From a virus: 35,405 nt of DNA. The stretch covers positions 1 to 35,405 of the IMG/VR virus record IMGVR_UViG_3300048839_001537. One strand, given 5' to 3'. Below are positions 24,152 to 31,729 of the stretch, in pieces. Within the stretch, counting starts at the first letter, position 1. Each line of letters begins with the position of its first letter. The translations under genes were made by a program, and so were the position numbers. The notes under the pieces were generated by a model. That model worked only from the letters and a program-made list of their open reading frames with translations. It was not told the DNA's origin and ran no database searches.

Positions 24152-24874
24152 ATGTATAACTTCTATATTGAATACAAGGAATCGATCAATGATCTTCTCA
24201 CAATTCTCATGCTTGTGTTTGGTTTGGTTGGTGCGTATAAGGCTGATCTTCACAAGCACCTTGTCTGGTTGTGGAATAAAACAGTCATTCCAATTTGGCA
24301 CAGAATGATTGGCACACGGGAAACAAATCGAAGGCTCGATGAGCTCACACGGGTGGTTGAATCCAGTGCGCGGGCTCAGTCCGTGTTTGCTCAGAACATC
24401 ATGCATGGAATGAGTGAATTGGGTGACAGAATGGAGCACATCGCTGCAGAGCAGAATAAAATACATGTTGAGATCACCATGCCTAATGGTGGCGGTCGTA
24501 TGGTTGACACATTAAACAAGATTGCCGGGGTGCAGTGGGCCAGGGATTATGAAGATGATGATGCCATGATTCTTCATACTGATGCGAATGGCTCAGTGAC
24601 AAGGGTGAACAGGCTACTGACCAGAATTGTTGGCAGGCCGGAATCAGAGCTTCTGGGTAGCGGGTGGATCAATACGATTGCCTTTGAAGATCGAGAGCGT
24701 GTGAAGAAGGATTGGCATGATGCTGTCAAAAATAAAAGAGACTATGAAGGGGAGTATCACATCATCAATTCAAAAGGGAAGAGCATAAACGTTGAATCCA
24801 GGGCAACACGGATGGTGGATGGAAAGGGCAATGTGATTGGGTATTACAGAAGAATCAGAATAAAAAAAGAATAA
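24152..24874 (+). CDS. Membrane-anchored PAS domain protein
   Basis: 240 residues. One transmembrane helix at about 13-30, a juxtamembrane helix and coiled-coil-like region (about 50-100), then a PAS fold at about 125-240 with the usual marks: a 'ILHTDANGSVTRVNRLLTRIVGRPESELLG' start, 'W-x-N-x-I-x-x-x-D-R' loop, and the PAC end with 'EGEYHIINSKGK...VIGYYRRIRIKKE'. No output domain (kinase, cyclase, effector) follows. PAS domains sense small ligands, light, oxygen or redox state and mediate dimerisation. Role in the phage unknown; regulation of lysis or of the adjacent membrane proteins is speculation. Confidence 0.75.
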   Translation: MYNFYIEYKESINDLLTILMLVFGLVGAYKADLHKHLVWLWNKTVIPIWHRMIGTRETNRRLDELTRVVESSARAQSVFAQNIMHGMSELGDRMEHIAAEQNKIHVEITMPNGGGRMVDTLNKIAGVQWARDYEDDDAMILHTDANGSVTRVNRLLTRIVGRPESELLGSGWINTIAFEDRERVKKDWHDAVKNKRDYEGEYHIINSKGKSINVESRATRMVDGKGNVIGYYRRIRIKKE

Positions 24875-24898
24875 GTCTAACCATTAAAAAACAAATCA

Positions 24899-25399
24899 AT
24901 GAAATTTAAAAAAATCATTTTAGGGATCTTCGCGGTCCTGTGTCTTGCTTTCTCCGGAGCTCTCATTGCTCAGGATGATACCAGTTTTGTTCCTTCGGAC
25001 ATAATTGAAGTGCCTGCCGGTGATCTTCCGGCGGTGGTTGATTCTCCCGGAGATGCGACCGATCCTGTCACTGCTACGATCACCCAGGCTGATGTGGAAA
25101 ATTTGTACATCAAATATTTTGCTAATCCTTTTGTCTATGTGATGATGATTGTGTTTCTCACAGGCATTATATCAAAAGCAGCAAATATGAACGGAGATAT
25201 CACACAAGCCACTTCATGGATTTTAGCCGGTGGGCTTGGTGTAGTTGGTTCATGGCAGGGTTGGGGAATGTTTGACGGGATTGATATTACTCATTCTATT
25301 ATATTAGGATGTGTATCAGCCTTTGGTTCAAACTTGCTTTATTCTTCCGGGAAGATTAATGGAATTCTGGGGGCAGTTGGCCTGAAGAAAAAATCCTGA
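24899..25399 (+). CDS. Multi-pass membrane protein with signal sequence, holin-like candidate
   Basis: 166 residues. Residues 5-24 resemble a signal peptide (ending near LIAQ), then an acidic Val/Pro-rich linker, and two or three membrane helices (about 77-93, 103-121, 130-150). The end is basic (GLKKKS). The number of membrane helices and size would fit a holin or pore, yet a separate lysis cassette exists elsewhere, so its job may differ. It sits directly after the PAS gene and before the DUF1508-like gene. Confidence 0.45.
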   Translation: MKFKKIILGIFAVLCLAFSGALIAQDDTSFVPSDIIEVPAGDLPAVVDSPGDATDPVTATITQADVENLYIKYFANPFVYVMMIVFLTGIISKAANMNGDITQATSWILAGGLGVVGSWQGWGMFDGIDITHSIILGCVSAFGSNLLYSSGKINGILGAVGLKKKS

Positions 25400-25401
25400 T
25401 C

Positions 25402-25623
25402 ATGGGAACGGTCAAAAATATCCGGGTGAAAGCAAAAAAGGCGAAACGTCCGGACACGATAAAGGCAAAGCGGTCACGCAATGGCAAATACTATTACACG
25501 CGCCATGCTCCCAATGGAGAGAAGATTGATCGCTCTCAGATGTATGAGTCACGTTCCGGAAGGAATAAGGCCGTGAATCGTATTGCAGAGAAGGAAATGG
25601 TCATCATTGAACGCTCGAGATAG
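25402..25623 (+). CDS. DUF1508-like basic protein
   Basis: 73 residues, highly basic. The segment 'NGKYYYTRHAPNGEKI' followed by a Ser/Tyr motif and an 'N-K-A-V-x-x-I' helix matches the DUF1508 (YegP-like) pattern of 'G-x-Y-x-x-R-x-A-P-N-G-E'. DUF1508 proteins are small with unknown function. Follows the membrane protein by 2 bases. Confidence 0.55.
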   Translation: MGTVKNIRVKAKKAKRPDTIKAKRSRNGKYYYTRHAPNGEKIDRSQMYESRSGRNKAVNRIAEKEMVIIERSR

Positions 25624-25642
25624 TTTGTGGGTTTAATTGTTC

Positions 25643-25684
25643 ATATTAGATAGGTCGAAAGATAATTTTTGACCTGTCTAATAT
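25643..25684. promoter_or_regulatory. Inverted repeat upstream of late gene, operator/promoter candidate
   Basis: ATATTAGATAGGTC (25643-25656) and GACCTGTCTAATAT (25671-25684) form a 14-base inverted repeat with one mismatch and a 14-base spacer. The inner part reads GGTCGAA...TTTGACC; a similar GGTCGAATTTGACC occurs at 32313-32326 ahead of the terminase genes. TATATTTG (25686-25693) just before the ATG looks like a Bacteroidetes -7 box. This suggests a shared regulator of late genes. Confidence 0.45.
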
Positions 25685-25697
25685 TTATATTTGTAAG

Positions 25698-26150
25698 ATG
25701 CAACCAATCACTATTGATATTCCTACAAAGGCACATTCAAAAAAATACCTGGAGAATGAATTTGGTACTCCTGCCGAGATGAATCGCAGGGATAATTTAG
25801 GGACCATGCTTTTCCTTCTATTAGAGAAGGATAGTCATGAATTAGATTGGAGCTATAAGACTAGGGAATATACTTCCAATATCTCTGTGAGTTTGACCAG
25901 TTCATTCTATCACAGGAAGGGCGTTTCTCTTACTTCCACCAATGTGATCTTTTTTAATAACGTGGTTGAATCGGAGATCAAAAAACTTTTCCGGACGTTC
26001 ATGGATGCTACCTTGAAAGCAGATCAGAAGAAGAAAAAGAAGGTAGCCATTGAAAATTTTATGGAGAAGATGGGTTTCAATTCTGATGAATTGACGTATG
26101 AAATGCTGAAAAAAGATTACTACCGGTATGAAAGTTATTTAAATAACTGA
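25698..26150 (+). CDS. Hypothetical protein preceding the head/tail-tube genes
   Basis: 150 residues, helical with a Lys-rich stretch (QKKKKKV) and a C-terminal 'ELTYEMLKKDYYRYESYL' motif. The ATG sits 4 bases after a possible -7 element, so a leaderless or near-leaderless mRNA is possible. The inverted repeat in front hints at autoregulation, and the protein could be the regulator. I do not recognise a DNA-binding domain. Confidence 0.45.
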   Translation: MQPITIDIPTKAHSKKYLENEFGTPAEMNRRDNLGTMLFLLLEKDSHELDWSYKTREYTSNISVSLTSSFYHRKGVSLTSTNVIFFNNVVESEIKKLFRTFMDATLKADQKKKKKVAIENFMEKMGFNSDELTYEMLKKDYYRYESYLNN

Positions 26151-26192
26151 TTATCAATTCATAAAAATCATTGCCAAAATTGTCCTGTAAAA

Positions 26193-26696
26193 ATGTCGTC
26201 AATTAATACATCTCCCTTAGATAATTTAGGCTCATTATATTGGGTTCAGTGGGCCGGCACTACAGATTTTTCATCCATCACTTATGGTCCGGATGGCACA
26301 GTGATGTCTATCACATTTGCCGGATCAAATGATTGGAATTATGCATACACTTCTTTTGAATCGCAGGAATTTAATGAAGACACTGCTGATAATGCTGCCA
26401 CGGGTGTATACTATAAGCAGGAAGTGAAATTCTTCATCCCGGGTGAAAACAAAGCACAGGTATTGGCACTGGATGCCATGAGGCAGAAACGCTTTGTGAT
26501 AGCCATGAAAGATTTTGAGGGGAATATTCGTCTTATGGGTACGCTTTCTGAGGGAGCAAAGATGAAAATCAAATATGATACACGGTCCAAGGTCAATGGA
26601 TTGAAAGGAACTGCAGTTTCCTTTTTCTTAGAATCTGCCAAAAGAGCTCCATTTGTGGATTCTGGTGTCCTTTTTGTGGACGTATTAGTGCCTTAG
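26193..26696 (+). CDS. Tail-tube-like protein (paralogue 1)
   Basis: 167 residues, beta-rich, with the segment 'VKFFIPGENKAQVLALDAMRQKRFVIAMKD...GNIRLMGTLSEG...GLKGTAVSFFLESAKRAPFVDSG'. It lines up with the product of 29438-29986 at KFF-PG, RF(I/V), R-x-x-GT, a Gly-rich turn and a final S-x-x-Gly, so the two are related. Tube proteins of siphoviruses have this size and fold. Placed before the protease and capsid genes. Confidence 0.55.
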   Translation: MSSINTSPLDNLGSLYWVQWAGTTDFSSITYGPDGTVMSITFAGSNDWNYAYTSFESQEFNEDTADNAATGVYYKQEVKFFIPGENKAQVLALDAMRQKRFVIAMKDFEGNIRLMGTLSEGAKMKIKYDTRSKVNGLKGTAVSFFLESAKRAPFVDSGVLFVDVLVP

Positions 26697-26722
26697 TTTT
26701 GGTTCCGTTACTAAACGGATCA

Positions 26723-28039
26723 ATGTTTTCACATACTCTTTCTGCAGCATTACGCGGTCGATGGCTTTTAGATAAGGCATGGGCTGAGAGTCATTTGCCA
26801 TTGGTGGAGAGCATGCTTTCCGGCCAGCCTGTAGATTTTTCTTCCAAATCATCACAGCACTTCATTAATGATGAAGGGCAGTTTATGGCTCAGGCCATTG
26901 TGGGTGCAGGTGGCGGTGTAATTCAGAAAGGCAGATGGAATTCATTTGATGAGGCACCGGAGGGAAGCATTGCGCTGATCCCTATCACCGGTCCGATCAC
27001 CAAGTACAATGGTGAATGTGGTGAGCCTGGAAGTGCTCAGTATTCAAGTTGGGTGCAACAGGCCGAAGCATCTCCTAATATCTCCGGAATCATTTTCAAA
27101 GTTGATTCTCCGGGTGGTATGGTTGATGGTACTGCCACTTTTGCTGATACGATTCGTGCAGCGAAAAAACCAACACTCTCTTTTGTTGATGATGGAATGA
27201 TGGCCAGTGCAGGTACCTGGATTGGGACGTCTGCCAATGAAGTTTGGGCTTCTCAGAAAACGGATACCATTGGAAGCATTGGTGTGTACACTACTATGAT
27301 GGACTTTAAAGGCTTCTTTGAACAGAGAGGAATAAAGGTCCGTGATATCTATGCACCACAGAGCTCAGAAAAGAATCTGGACTATCGAAATGCCTTAGAA
27401 GGTGATGATGCGTTGATATTGGATGATCTCTCATTCATCGCAAAGGAATTCATCAGAACAATAAAGGCAAACAGGAAAGGTAAACTCAATTTGGAGTTTG
27501 CAGATCCATTTAAAGGAAAAATGTTCCGTGCAGAAGATGCGATCAGTGTAGGACTGATTGATGGTATCAGCACGTTTGAGCAGGCCATTTCGCGTGTTGC
27601 GGAGATGGCCAATGAGCGTTCACAAAATTCAACTTCAAAAAAATTATATCACATGTTTGGAAAAAATGCTTTCAAAGCGGTTTCAGCCTTAGCCGGTGTA
27701 ACTGCAGAAGATATCACAGAAGAGCAGTTCACTGCTGCAAATGCTAACCTGGTATCTGAGAAGATCACTGCAGTTGTTTTTGCTCCTGCAGATTATGCAG
27801 CCACCTTAAAAACGGCTCAGGACGCATTGGCTACTGCCACTTCTGAAAAGAAGACTTCAGATGATGCCCTCACGAAATTGCAGGGTGACTTTGATGCCTT
27901 CAAAGCGGGTAAGGGTGCCGGTGCTGCCGGATCACAGAAGGATGGAGATGATGAGATTCCGGGAGGAGAAAAGGAGGAAGATAAGTTCCTGACTTCTGCC
28001 GACAAGAAAGCCCGCGAAATGGTTGCAGGGCAAAAGTAA
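26723..28039 (+). CDS. S49 family prohead protease with C-terminal scaffold-like region
   Basis: 438 residues from ATG 26723; a TTG at 26699 would add 8. The protease domain (residues about 80-290) is SppA/S49-like: 'IALIPITGPITKY', 'IIFKVDSPGG' (oxyanion-type motif), nucleophile Ser162 in MASAGTW, and a candidate Lys217 in the 'SSEKNLDY' stretch. The C-terminal 140 residues are helical, acidic and Gly-rich at the end (AAGSQKDGDDEIPGGEKE), as in protease-scaffold fusions. It cleaves itself and capsid precursors during head maturation. Directly before the capsid gene. Confidence 0.85.
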   Translation: MFSHTLSAALRGRWLLDKAWAESHLPLVESMLSGQPVDFSSKSSQHFINDEGQFMAQAIVGAGGGVIQKGRWNSFDEAPEGSIALIPITGPITKYNGECGEPGSAQYSSWVQQAEASPNISGIIFKVDSPGGMVDGTATFADTIRAAKKPTLSFVDDGMMASAGTWIGTSANEVWASQKTDTIGSIGVYTTMMDFKGFFEQRGIKVRDIYAPQSSEKNLDYRNALEGDDALILDDLSFIAKEFIRTIKANRKGKLNLEFADPFKGKMFRAEDAISVGLIDGISTFEQAISRVAEMANERSQNSTSKKLYHMFGKNAFKAVSALAGVTAEDITEEQFTAANANLVSEKITAVVFAPADYAATLKTAQDALATATSEKKTSDDALTKLQGDFDAFKAGKGAGAAGSQKDGDDEIPGGEKEEDKFLTSADKKAREMVAGQK

Positions 28040-28089
28040 TTGACGCAATAAATTTTAAATAAAAACTAACCTCTAATAAAGATACGAAA

Positions 28090-29013
28090 ATGGGACCGGA
28101 TGTTTCAGCAATAACCAATGCACTTGCCACCTATGGTGGAGCCATGATTGGCAAAAAAGTTTCTGAGTGGGAACTTCAGAAAGATGTGTTCATTCACAGA
28201 AAAGTCACAGAACCTTTGGGGCTTCCAAAGGTTTCTGCCGGTGGACAACCGCGCCCGTATGATCCGGATGATCATTTCACAGATGCAACGATCACAGATC
28301 GTTTGCTGACTGTGCACGCTTCCAAGTGGGATTTTCAGTTGGACTTTGTAAAATTGGAAAACACTTATTTAAGCGCAGTTGCAAATAAGCAGATCGATCC
28401 CAATGGCACTCCGCTTTATATGTTCATTGTTGAGCAGTACGTGAAGGAGTACATGAGTAAGATGAATGATAACACTGTTGGTGCAGGTGTTTACAATGCA
28501 TCAGGTACTACCGCTGCAGCGATTGCAGACGGATACCTGACTCAGATTGCTGCCGCAATCACTGCATCTGCCCTCACTGCAATTACTACCGGCGCAATCG
28601 CTGCCACGGATGCCGTGACGAAGGTGGAAACCTTTGTGGACGGATGGCCTGCATGGTTGCGTTCAACAGGAGCTCGCATTTATTGCTCGTATGCAATTTT
28701 TGACAAATACAAAAAGCATTATCGCAGCCTGAACGGCTTTGGCTTGGAAAAGTCTTCCACTGACAAATACACTTTGGATGGCGTGAAAGCTACTTTGGAG
28801 CCACGTTCATGGATGGGTACAAGTTCACGTTTGATAGCTGTGCCTGATGTGCCCGTGACAAGCGCGGAGAATGTGCTTCACATGGGTGTCAATGATGACA
28901 CTGCAAAGCTCTTCCCTTCTATGCACCTGAACTTGATCAAATGCCGTTTGATCATGTCCATCGGATTCCAGATCTCTGATCTTAGCGGAATATTCGTCAA
29001 TGATCAGGCTTAA
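28090..29013 (+). CDS. Major capsid protein (probable)
   Basis: 307 residues following the prohead protease after a 50-base gap with an A-rich leader, the standard place for the capsid gene. Features: an extended N-arm, 'YDPDDHFTDATITDR' loop, a small alanine/threonine-rich segment (residues 135-185) like the A-domain insertion, and a C-terminal 'NLIKCRLIMSIGFQISDLSGIFV' strand. Length and context fit a HK97-fold capsid, though the fold cannot be seen directly. The stop lies in the loop of a 13-base inverted repeat. Confidence 0.78.
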   Translation: MGPDVSAITNALATYGGAMIGKKVSEWELQKDVFIHRKVTEPLGLPKVSAGGQPRPYDPDDHFTDATITDRLLTVHASKWDFQLDFVKLENTYLSAVANKQIDPNGTPLYMFIVEQYVKEYMSKMNDNTVGAGVYNASGTTAAAIADGYLTQIAAAITASALTAITTGAIAATDAVTKVETFVDGWPAWLRSTGARIYCSYAIFDKYKKHYRSLNGFGLEKSSTDKYTLDGVKATLEPRSWMGTSSRLIAVPDVPVTSAENVLHMGVNDDTAKLFPSMHLNLIKCRLIMSIGFQISDLSGIFVNDQA

Positions 29014-29037
29014 TGCCTGATCATTGATCATTGATCA
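28997..29037 (+). promoter_or_regulatory. Hairpin over capsid stop codon with tandem TGATCAT
   Basis: A perfect 13-base inverted repeat pairs 28997-29009 with 29015-29027, with the TAA stop (29011-29013) in the 5-base loop. TGATCAT repeats three times from 29018, followed by an ATCATCATC run. Without a T-tract it is not a standard terminator; mRNA protection or limiting readthrough into the downstream gene is plausible. Confidence 0.6.
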
Positions 29038-29064
29038 TTATCATCATCATAATACCTATCAAAA

Positions 29065-29397
29065 ATGTCAAAAAATAAGGCTGATAAAAATCCTTCTCCG
29101 GAAGAGCAAATTGAATTGAAGATGAAAGAGATTGATTCTCTTAAATCTGAGAACAAAGAGCTCACAAAGCAGCTTTCTTCTGCAATGGATACCATTTCAG
29201 ATCAGTCTGCGATGCTGGATAAAAAGCCTGTTCTCACTTCCATTCCAACGGTAAAGCATGATGGTGAAGTGTATGATATTGTTATTCCGAAATTCAAAAT
29301 GGGAGAAAATACGTTCACTACAGAAGATGTACAAAAGGATTCTTCTTTGGTGGAAACACTTCTGGAAATGGGTTCCGGGGTATTAGTGAAGCAGTAA
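29065..29397 (+). CDS. Head/tail-joining accessory candidate with coiled coil
   Basis: 110 residues. An N-terminal coiled coil (about residues 10-45, 'EEQIELKMKEIDSLKSENKELTKQL') and a small beta part (PTVKHDGEVYDIVIP). Follows the capsid gene; small proteins here are often head completion or decoration proteins. Not recognised. Confidence 0.45.
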   Translation: MSKNKADKNPSPEEQIELKMKEIDSLKSENKELTKQLSSAMDTISDQSAMLDKKPVLTSIPTVKHDGEVYDIVIPKFKMGENTFTTEDVQKDSSLVETLLEMGSGVLVKQ

Positions 29398-29437
29398 AAG
29401 TTCAATTAAAAAAAAACAATTTTAAAAAGGATAAAAG

Positions 29438-29986
29438 ATGCCTGATTATTTAGACTCAACACATGCCGGACCTGATGGCACAGAAGACAATATTGGTGGT
29501 ATTGTCACGGAGGCATACTATGCTCCCTTATCGTATTTTGATGATATTCAAGATACGGCCAAGCACCTTGGAAACTTTGCCACTTATGATGAGCTTGCCA
29601 ACGTTTCGGCAGATCATACTTTCCTAACCGGAAAAGGATTTCACAAAATATACAACACGCAGAACACTGGTACCATTGAGGACACAATGCAGGGAGAGCG
29701 TGATGGGTATTCAATGAAGTCTGTAGCGAAATTCTTCTACCCTGGATCCAAAGATGCTTTCCTGGGATTCCTTCGCAAGGCAAAAAATGATCGTTTCATT
29801 TGGCTCTTTGTAATGTCAGATTTGAAGGTTCGCCAGTTCGGTACACGTTTGATACCTGCTTACTTCAAAGCTGAAAAAGGCGGAACATCAAACCTTGAAG
29901 GTGGAAGGCGTGGATATGAGTGTATGGTTGAAACCATGTCGAGTGGCCCAATGCTGTACACTGGAGCAATCACATTCCATCCGTAA
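29438..29986 (+). CDS. Tail-tube-like protein (paralogue 2)
   Basis: 182 residues, similar in length and pattern to the product of 26193-26696 (KFFYPG, 'RFIWLFVMSD', R-x-x-GT, Gly-rich turn, 'GPMLYTG'). The N-terminus is different: 'MPDYLDSTHAGPDGTEDNIGG'. The ATG follows an A-rich leader with AAAAGG. As tail tube proteins have beta-sandwich folds of about this size, one of the two paralogues is likely the main tube protein. Confidence 0.58.
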   Translation: MPDYLDSTHAGPDGTEDNIGGIVTEAYYAPLSYFDDIQDTAKHLGNFATYDELANVSADHTFLTGKGFHKIYNTQNTGTIEDTMQGERDGYSMKSVAKFFYPGSKDAFLGFLRKAKNDRFIWLFVMSDLKVRQFGTRLIPAYFKAEKGGTSNLEGGRRGYECMVETMSSGPMLYTGAITFHP

Positions 29987-29996
29987 AAAATAAATC

Positions 29997-30230
29997 ATGC
30001 AAAAACAGATTCTCAGTCCACTTCTGGATGGCCATTATACTCTCAAAGGTATGCAGGCCACCAGGGCGAAACTTCCCGAATCAATGGGAGGCAAAGAAGT
30101 GGATTTCCGTACCTTGACTTTGAAACAAGCAAAGGAGCTATATGATGCCGGGTGTACATACCTGGTGCCGGTAGCCACCAAGCCGGATAGGGCAACAAAA
30201 GAAAAGCCCGGGTTTAAAGAAGAATCATAA
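29997..30230 (+). CDS. Small late protein
   Basis: 77 residues, mixed composition with a short helical segment ('LTLKQAKELYDAGCTYLVPV') and a Lys-rich end. Last gene of the head block, ending 28 bases before a terminator. Role unknown. Confidence 0.5.
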   Translation: MQKQILSPLLDGHYTLKGMQATRAKLPESMGGKEVDFRTLTLKQAKELYDAGCTYLVPVATKPDRATKEKPGFKEES

Positions 30231-30257
30231 AAATCAGAGCTGTCTAGTTGCTCATGG

Positions 30258-30287
30258 AGAGGTTGCAGAGATGTGGCCTCTTTTTTT
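30258..30287 (+). terminator. Terminator of head gene block (moderate)
   Basis: AGAGG (30258-30262) pairs with CCTCT (30277-30281) and is followed by a run of T to 30287. Short stem and longish loop make it weaker than the early-operon terminator, but position at the end of the block supports it. Confidence 0.5.
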
Positions 30288-30465
30288 ATTTCCAATCCTC
30301 CTCCTGCACACGCTTATACCCTGCCTTGCTAACTACTTCACGCATCTTTTCAATGCTGACCTTGTTTCGCTTCATGTTGGAAATTTGATCGTGAGTGTAG
30401 CCTAGCGATGAAAGTAGCCCTCTTTTGTTCAGGGATTTTTGGAAGGCGGTGGTGAGGTTGTGAGG
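30286..30465 (-). pseudogene. Broken duplicate of small HTH gene
   Basis: This stretch is a near copy of 31228-31403. In the matching reading frame it encodes the same HTH-like protein up to a TAA at 30286, but the matching start codon is missing: the copy loses similarity at the start codon, with a small insertion (about 9 bases) nearby. No ATG, GTG or TTG is found in frame upstream before a stop. So it appears to be a 5'-damaged duplicate left by a recombination event. Confidence 0.6.
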
Positions 30466-30523
30466 GAATTTGTGAGGTGATGGCGCGATGGTGTTACGGT
30501 TAGCGACTTGTTAGTGGCAAGTG

Positions 30524-30730
30524 CTACATTTCGTCTTTCAAACCCATTACCATTAATGGACTAAAAGCAACGTAACAAAATATAATAAACAGCATCCCAC
30601 CCCTTGCGGATTGCGACCAAATAAATGGGTTTGATTCTGCTTTTAAAAACGCTATTGCTATGTAAGTAAGTCCGCTCCAAATAATGCAGCCTAAAAAAAC
30701 TAAGGCTAATGATTTTAATGTTTTATTCAT
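30524..30730 (-). CDS. Small two-TM membrane protein of accessory island
   Basis: 68 residues. Two hydrophobic segments (about 7-27 and 42-60), ending with a charged GLKDEM tail. Sits between the broken HTH copy and an attC-like palindrome. Not recognised; host-accessory role possible. Confidence 0.45.
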   Translation of the reverse strand: MNKTLKSLALVFLGCIIWSGLTYIAIAFLKAESNPFIWSQSARGGMLFIIFCYVAFSPLMVMGLKDEM

Positions 30731-30754
30731 TTTCGTTTAATTTACCGCACCAGC

Positions 30755-30857
30755 CACTAACAGCGGTTTGGTGCTATTATTTTGCCTATAAATTTTATCT
30801 AAGGCTTGAAATGTCTGAAAGGCAAAATAACAGACACCAAGCCGCAAAGCGTTAGCG
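30755..30857. other. Integron attC-like imperfect palindrome
   Basis: A 103-base fold-back: CACTAAC (30755-30761) pairs with GTTAGCG (30851-30857), an unequal unpaired spacer follows, then a long arm pairing CGGTTTGGTG/CACCAAGCCG and ATTATTTTGCCT/AGGCAAAATAAC, with a variable centre. Short complementary ends with a conserved GTTAG core, unequal spacer and long inner arms are the plan of integron attC sites. The site lies between two small genes, as in a cassette array. The cores do not fully match the GTTRRRY consensus, and no IntI gene is present. Confidence 0.45.
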
Positions 30858-30872
30858 GTCAGGCCAAAAAGA

Positions 30873-31148
30873 CTACCGATAAATTTCATAGCCTCGTAAA
30901 AATTCATAGGCCTGTTTTTCCGACTTTTCTTTCGATTGTCCTTCTAAATCTTCACGAGAAATAATATCGGTAATGTCTATTATAAATTCCTGACCATAGA
31001 TGTCGCTTTCATTTTCTGCTGAAAAATCTGGTGGGTCATTAACTCTGATGTGTTTTCCATCCCAAAGCAATTCAAATGCTTGTTGTGCTGTTAGTGGCTC
31101 TCTGTCATCGTGGACAATCATTGTCGGACTTTCGTATACTTTATTCAT
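30873..31148 (-). CDS. Hypothetical accessory protein
   Basis: 91 residues, acidic, not recognised. It begins with a short extended N-terminus and contains 'LTAQQAFELLWDGKHIRVNDPP' and a charged helical end (QAYEFLRGYEIYR). Lies between two copies of the HTH sequence and ends 16 bases from the attC-like palindrome, where a cassette gene would be. Function unknown. Confidence 0.5.
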   Translation of the reverse strand: MNKVYESPTMIVHDDREPLTAQQAFELLWDGKHIRVNDPPDFSAENESDIYGQEFIIDITDIISREDLEGQSKEKSEKQAYEFLRGYEIYR

Positions 31149-31224
31149 TTTACTTTTATTTTTTCGTTAATAAATCACACTTTCTTATTTTACTTTCCCC
31201 CGCCAAAGTTAAATAGCGGAATTC

Positions 31225-31407
31225 TTATTTTAGTTTCCAGTCCTCCTCCTGCACACGCTTATACCCTGCCCTGCTAACGACTTCACGCATTTTCTCAATC
31301 GAAACTTTTTGTCGCTTCATGTTGGAAATTTGATCGTGAGTGTAGCCTAGCGATGAAAGTAGCCCTCTTTTGTTCAGGGATTTTTGGAAAGCGGTTGTGA
31401 GGGTCAT
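31225..31407 (-). CDS. Small HTH DNA-binding protein
   Basis: 60 residues with an HTH pattern: 'KRGLLSSLGYTHDQISNMKRQ' (residues 12-33) and a 'SIEKMREVVSRAGYKRVQEE' helix. The ATG overlaps the preceding gene (ATGA), so the two are co-translated. A near copy lacking a start is at 30286-30465. It could regulate its own operon or act as the antitoxin of a two-gene unit; neither is shown. Confidence 0.6.
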   Translation of the reverse strand: MTLTTAFQKSLNKRGLLSSLGYTHDQISNMKRQKVSIEKMREVVSRAGYKRVQEEDWKLK

Positions 31408-31643
31408 TTGTTTGTGATAATAATTTCAGAATTTTCATCTGATATTTTCAGAAGCTCCTTAGTAACCGCTGCGCCACGTTTAAGTTCGCCATAGGCATCC
31501 ATCGCCTCGTCTAAGTTGTCGAAGTCGTTTATCACTTCCTCAACTTCACCCTCTGTTGCGTGGCGGTCATTGGCTGCTTGCAAGGCAGATGTTGTTAATT
31601 GAACTCTATAAAACGTTCCTGAAAATTGTCCAATGTTCTTCAT
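31404..31643 (-). CDS. Hypothetical protein paired with HTH gene
   Basis: 79 residues from ATG 31643; the longer upstream frame runs through a GC-rich hairpin (31674-31695) and is unlikely. Acidic and helical in the middle ('EVEEVINDFDNLDEAMDAYGEL'). Coupled by ATGA to the HTH gene. The order small protein then HTH protein occurs in higBA-type toxin-antitoxin units, but no toxin fold is recognised here. Confidence 0.5.
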   Translation of the reverse strand: MKNIGQFSGTFYRVQLTTSALQAANDRHATEGEVEEVINDFDNLDEAMDAYGELKRGAAVTKELLKISDENSEIIITNK

Positions 31644-31729
31644 GGTATGTGTTTTTAGATTGGTTAGTTTTTTAAAGCCCCGTTGCGGTGGGGCTAGGCC
31701 GCTTGCGAAACCTCGCAAGTAACGCAAGA

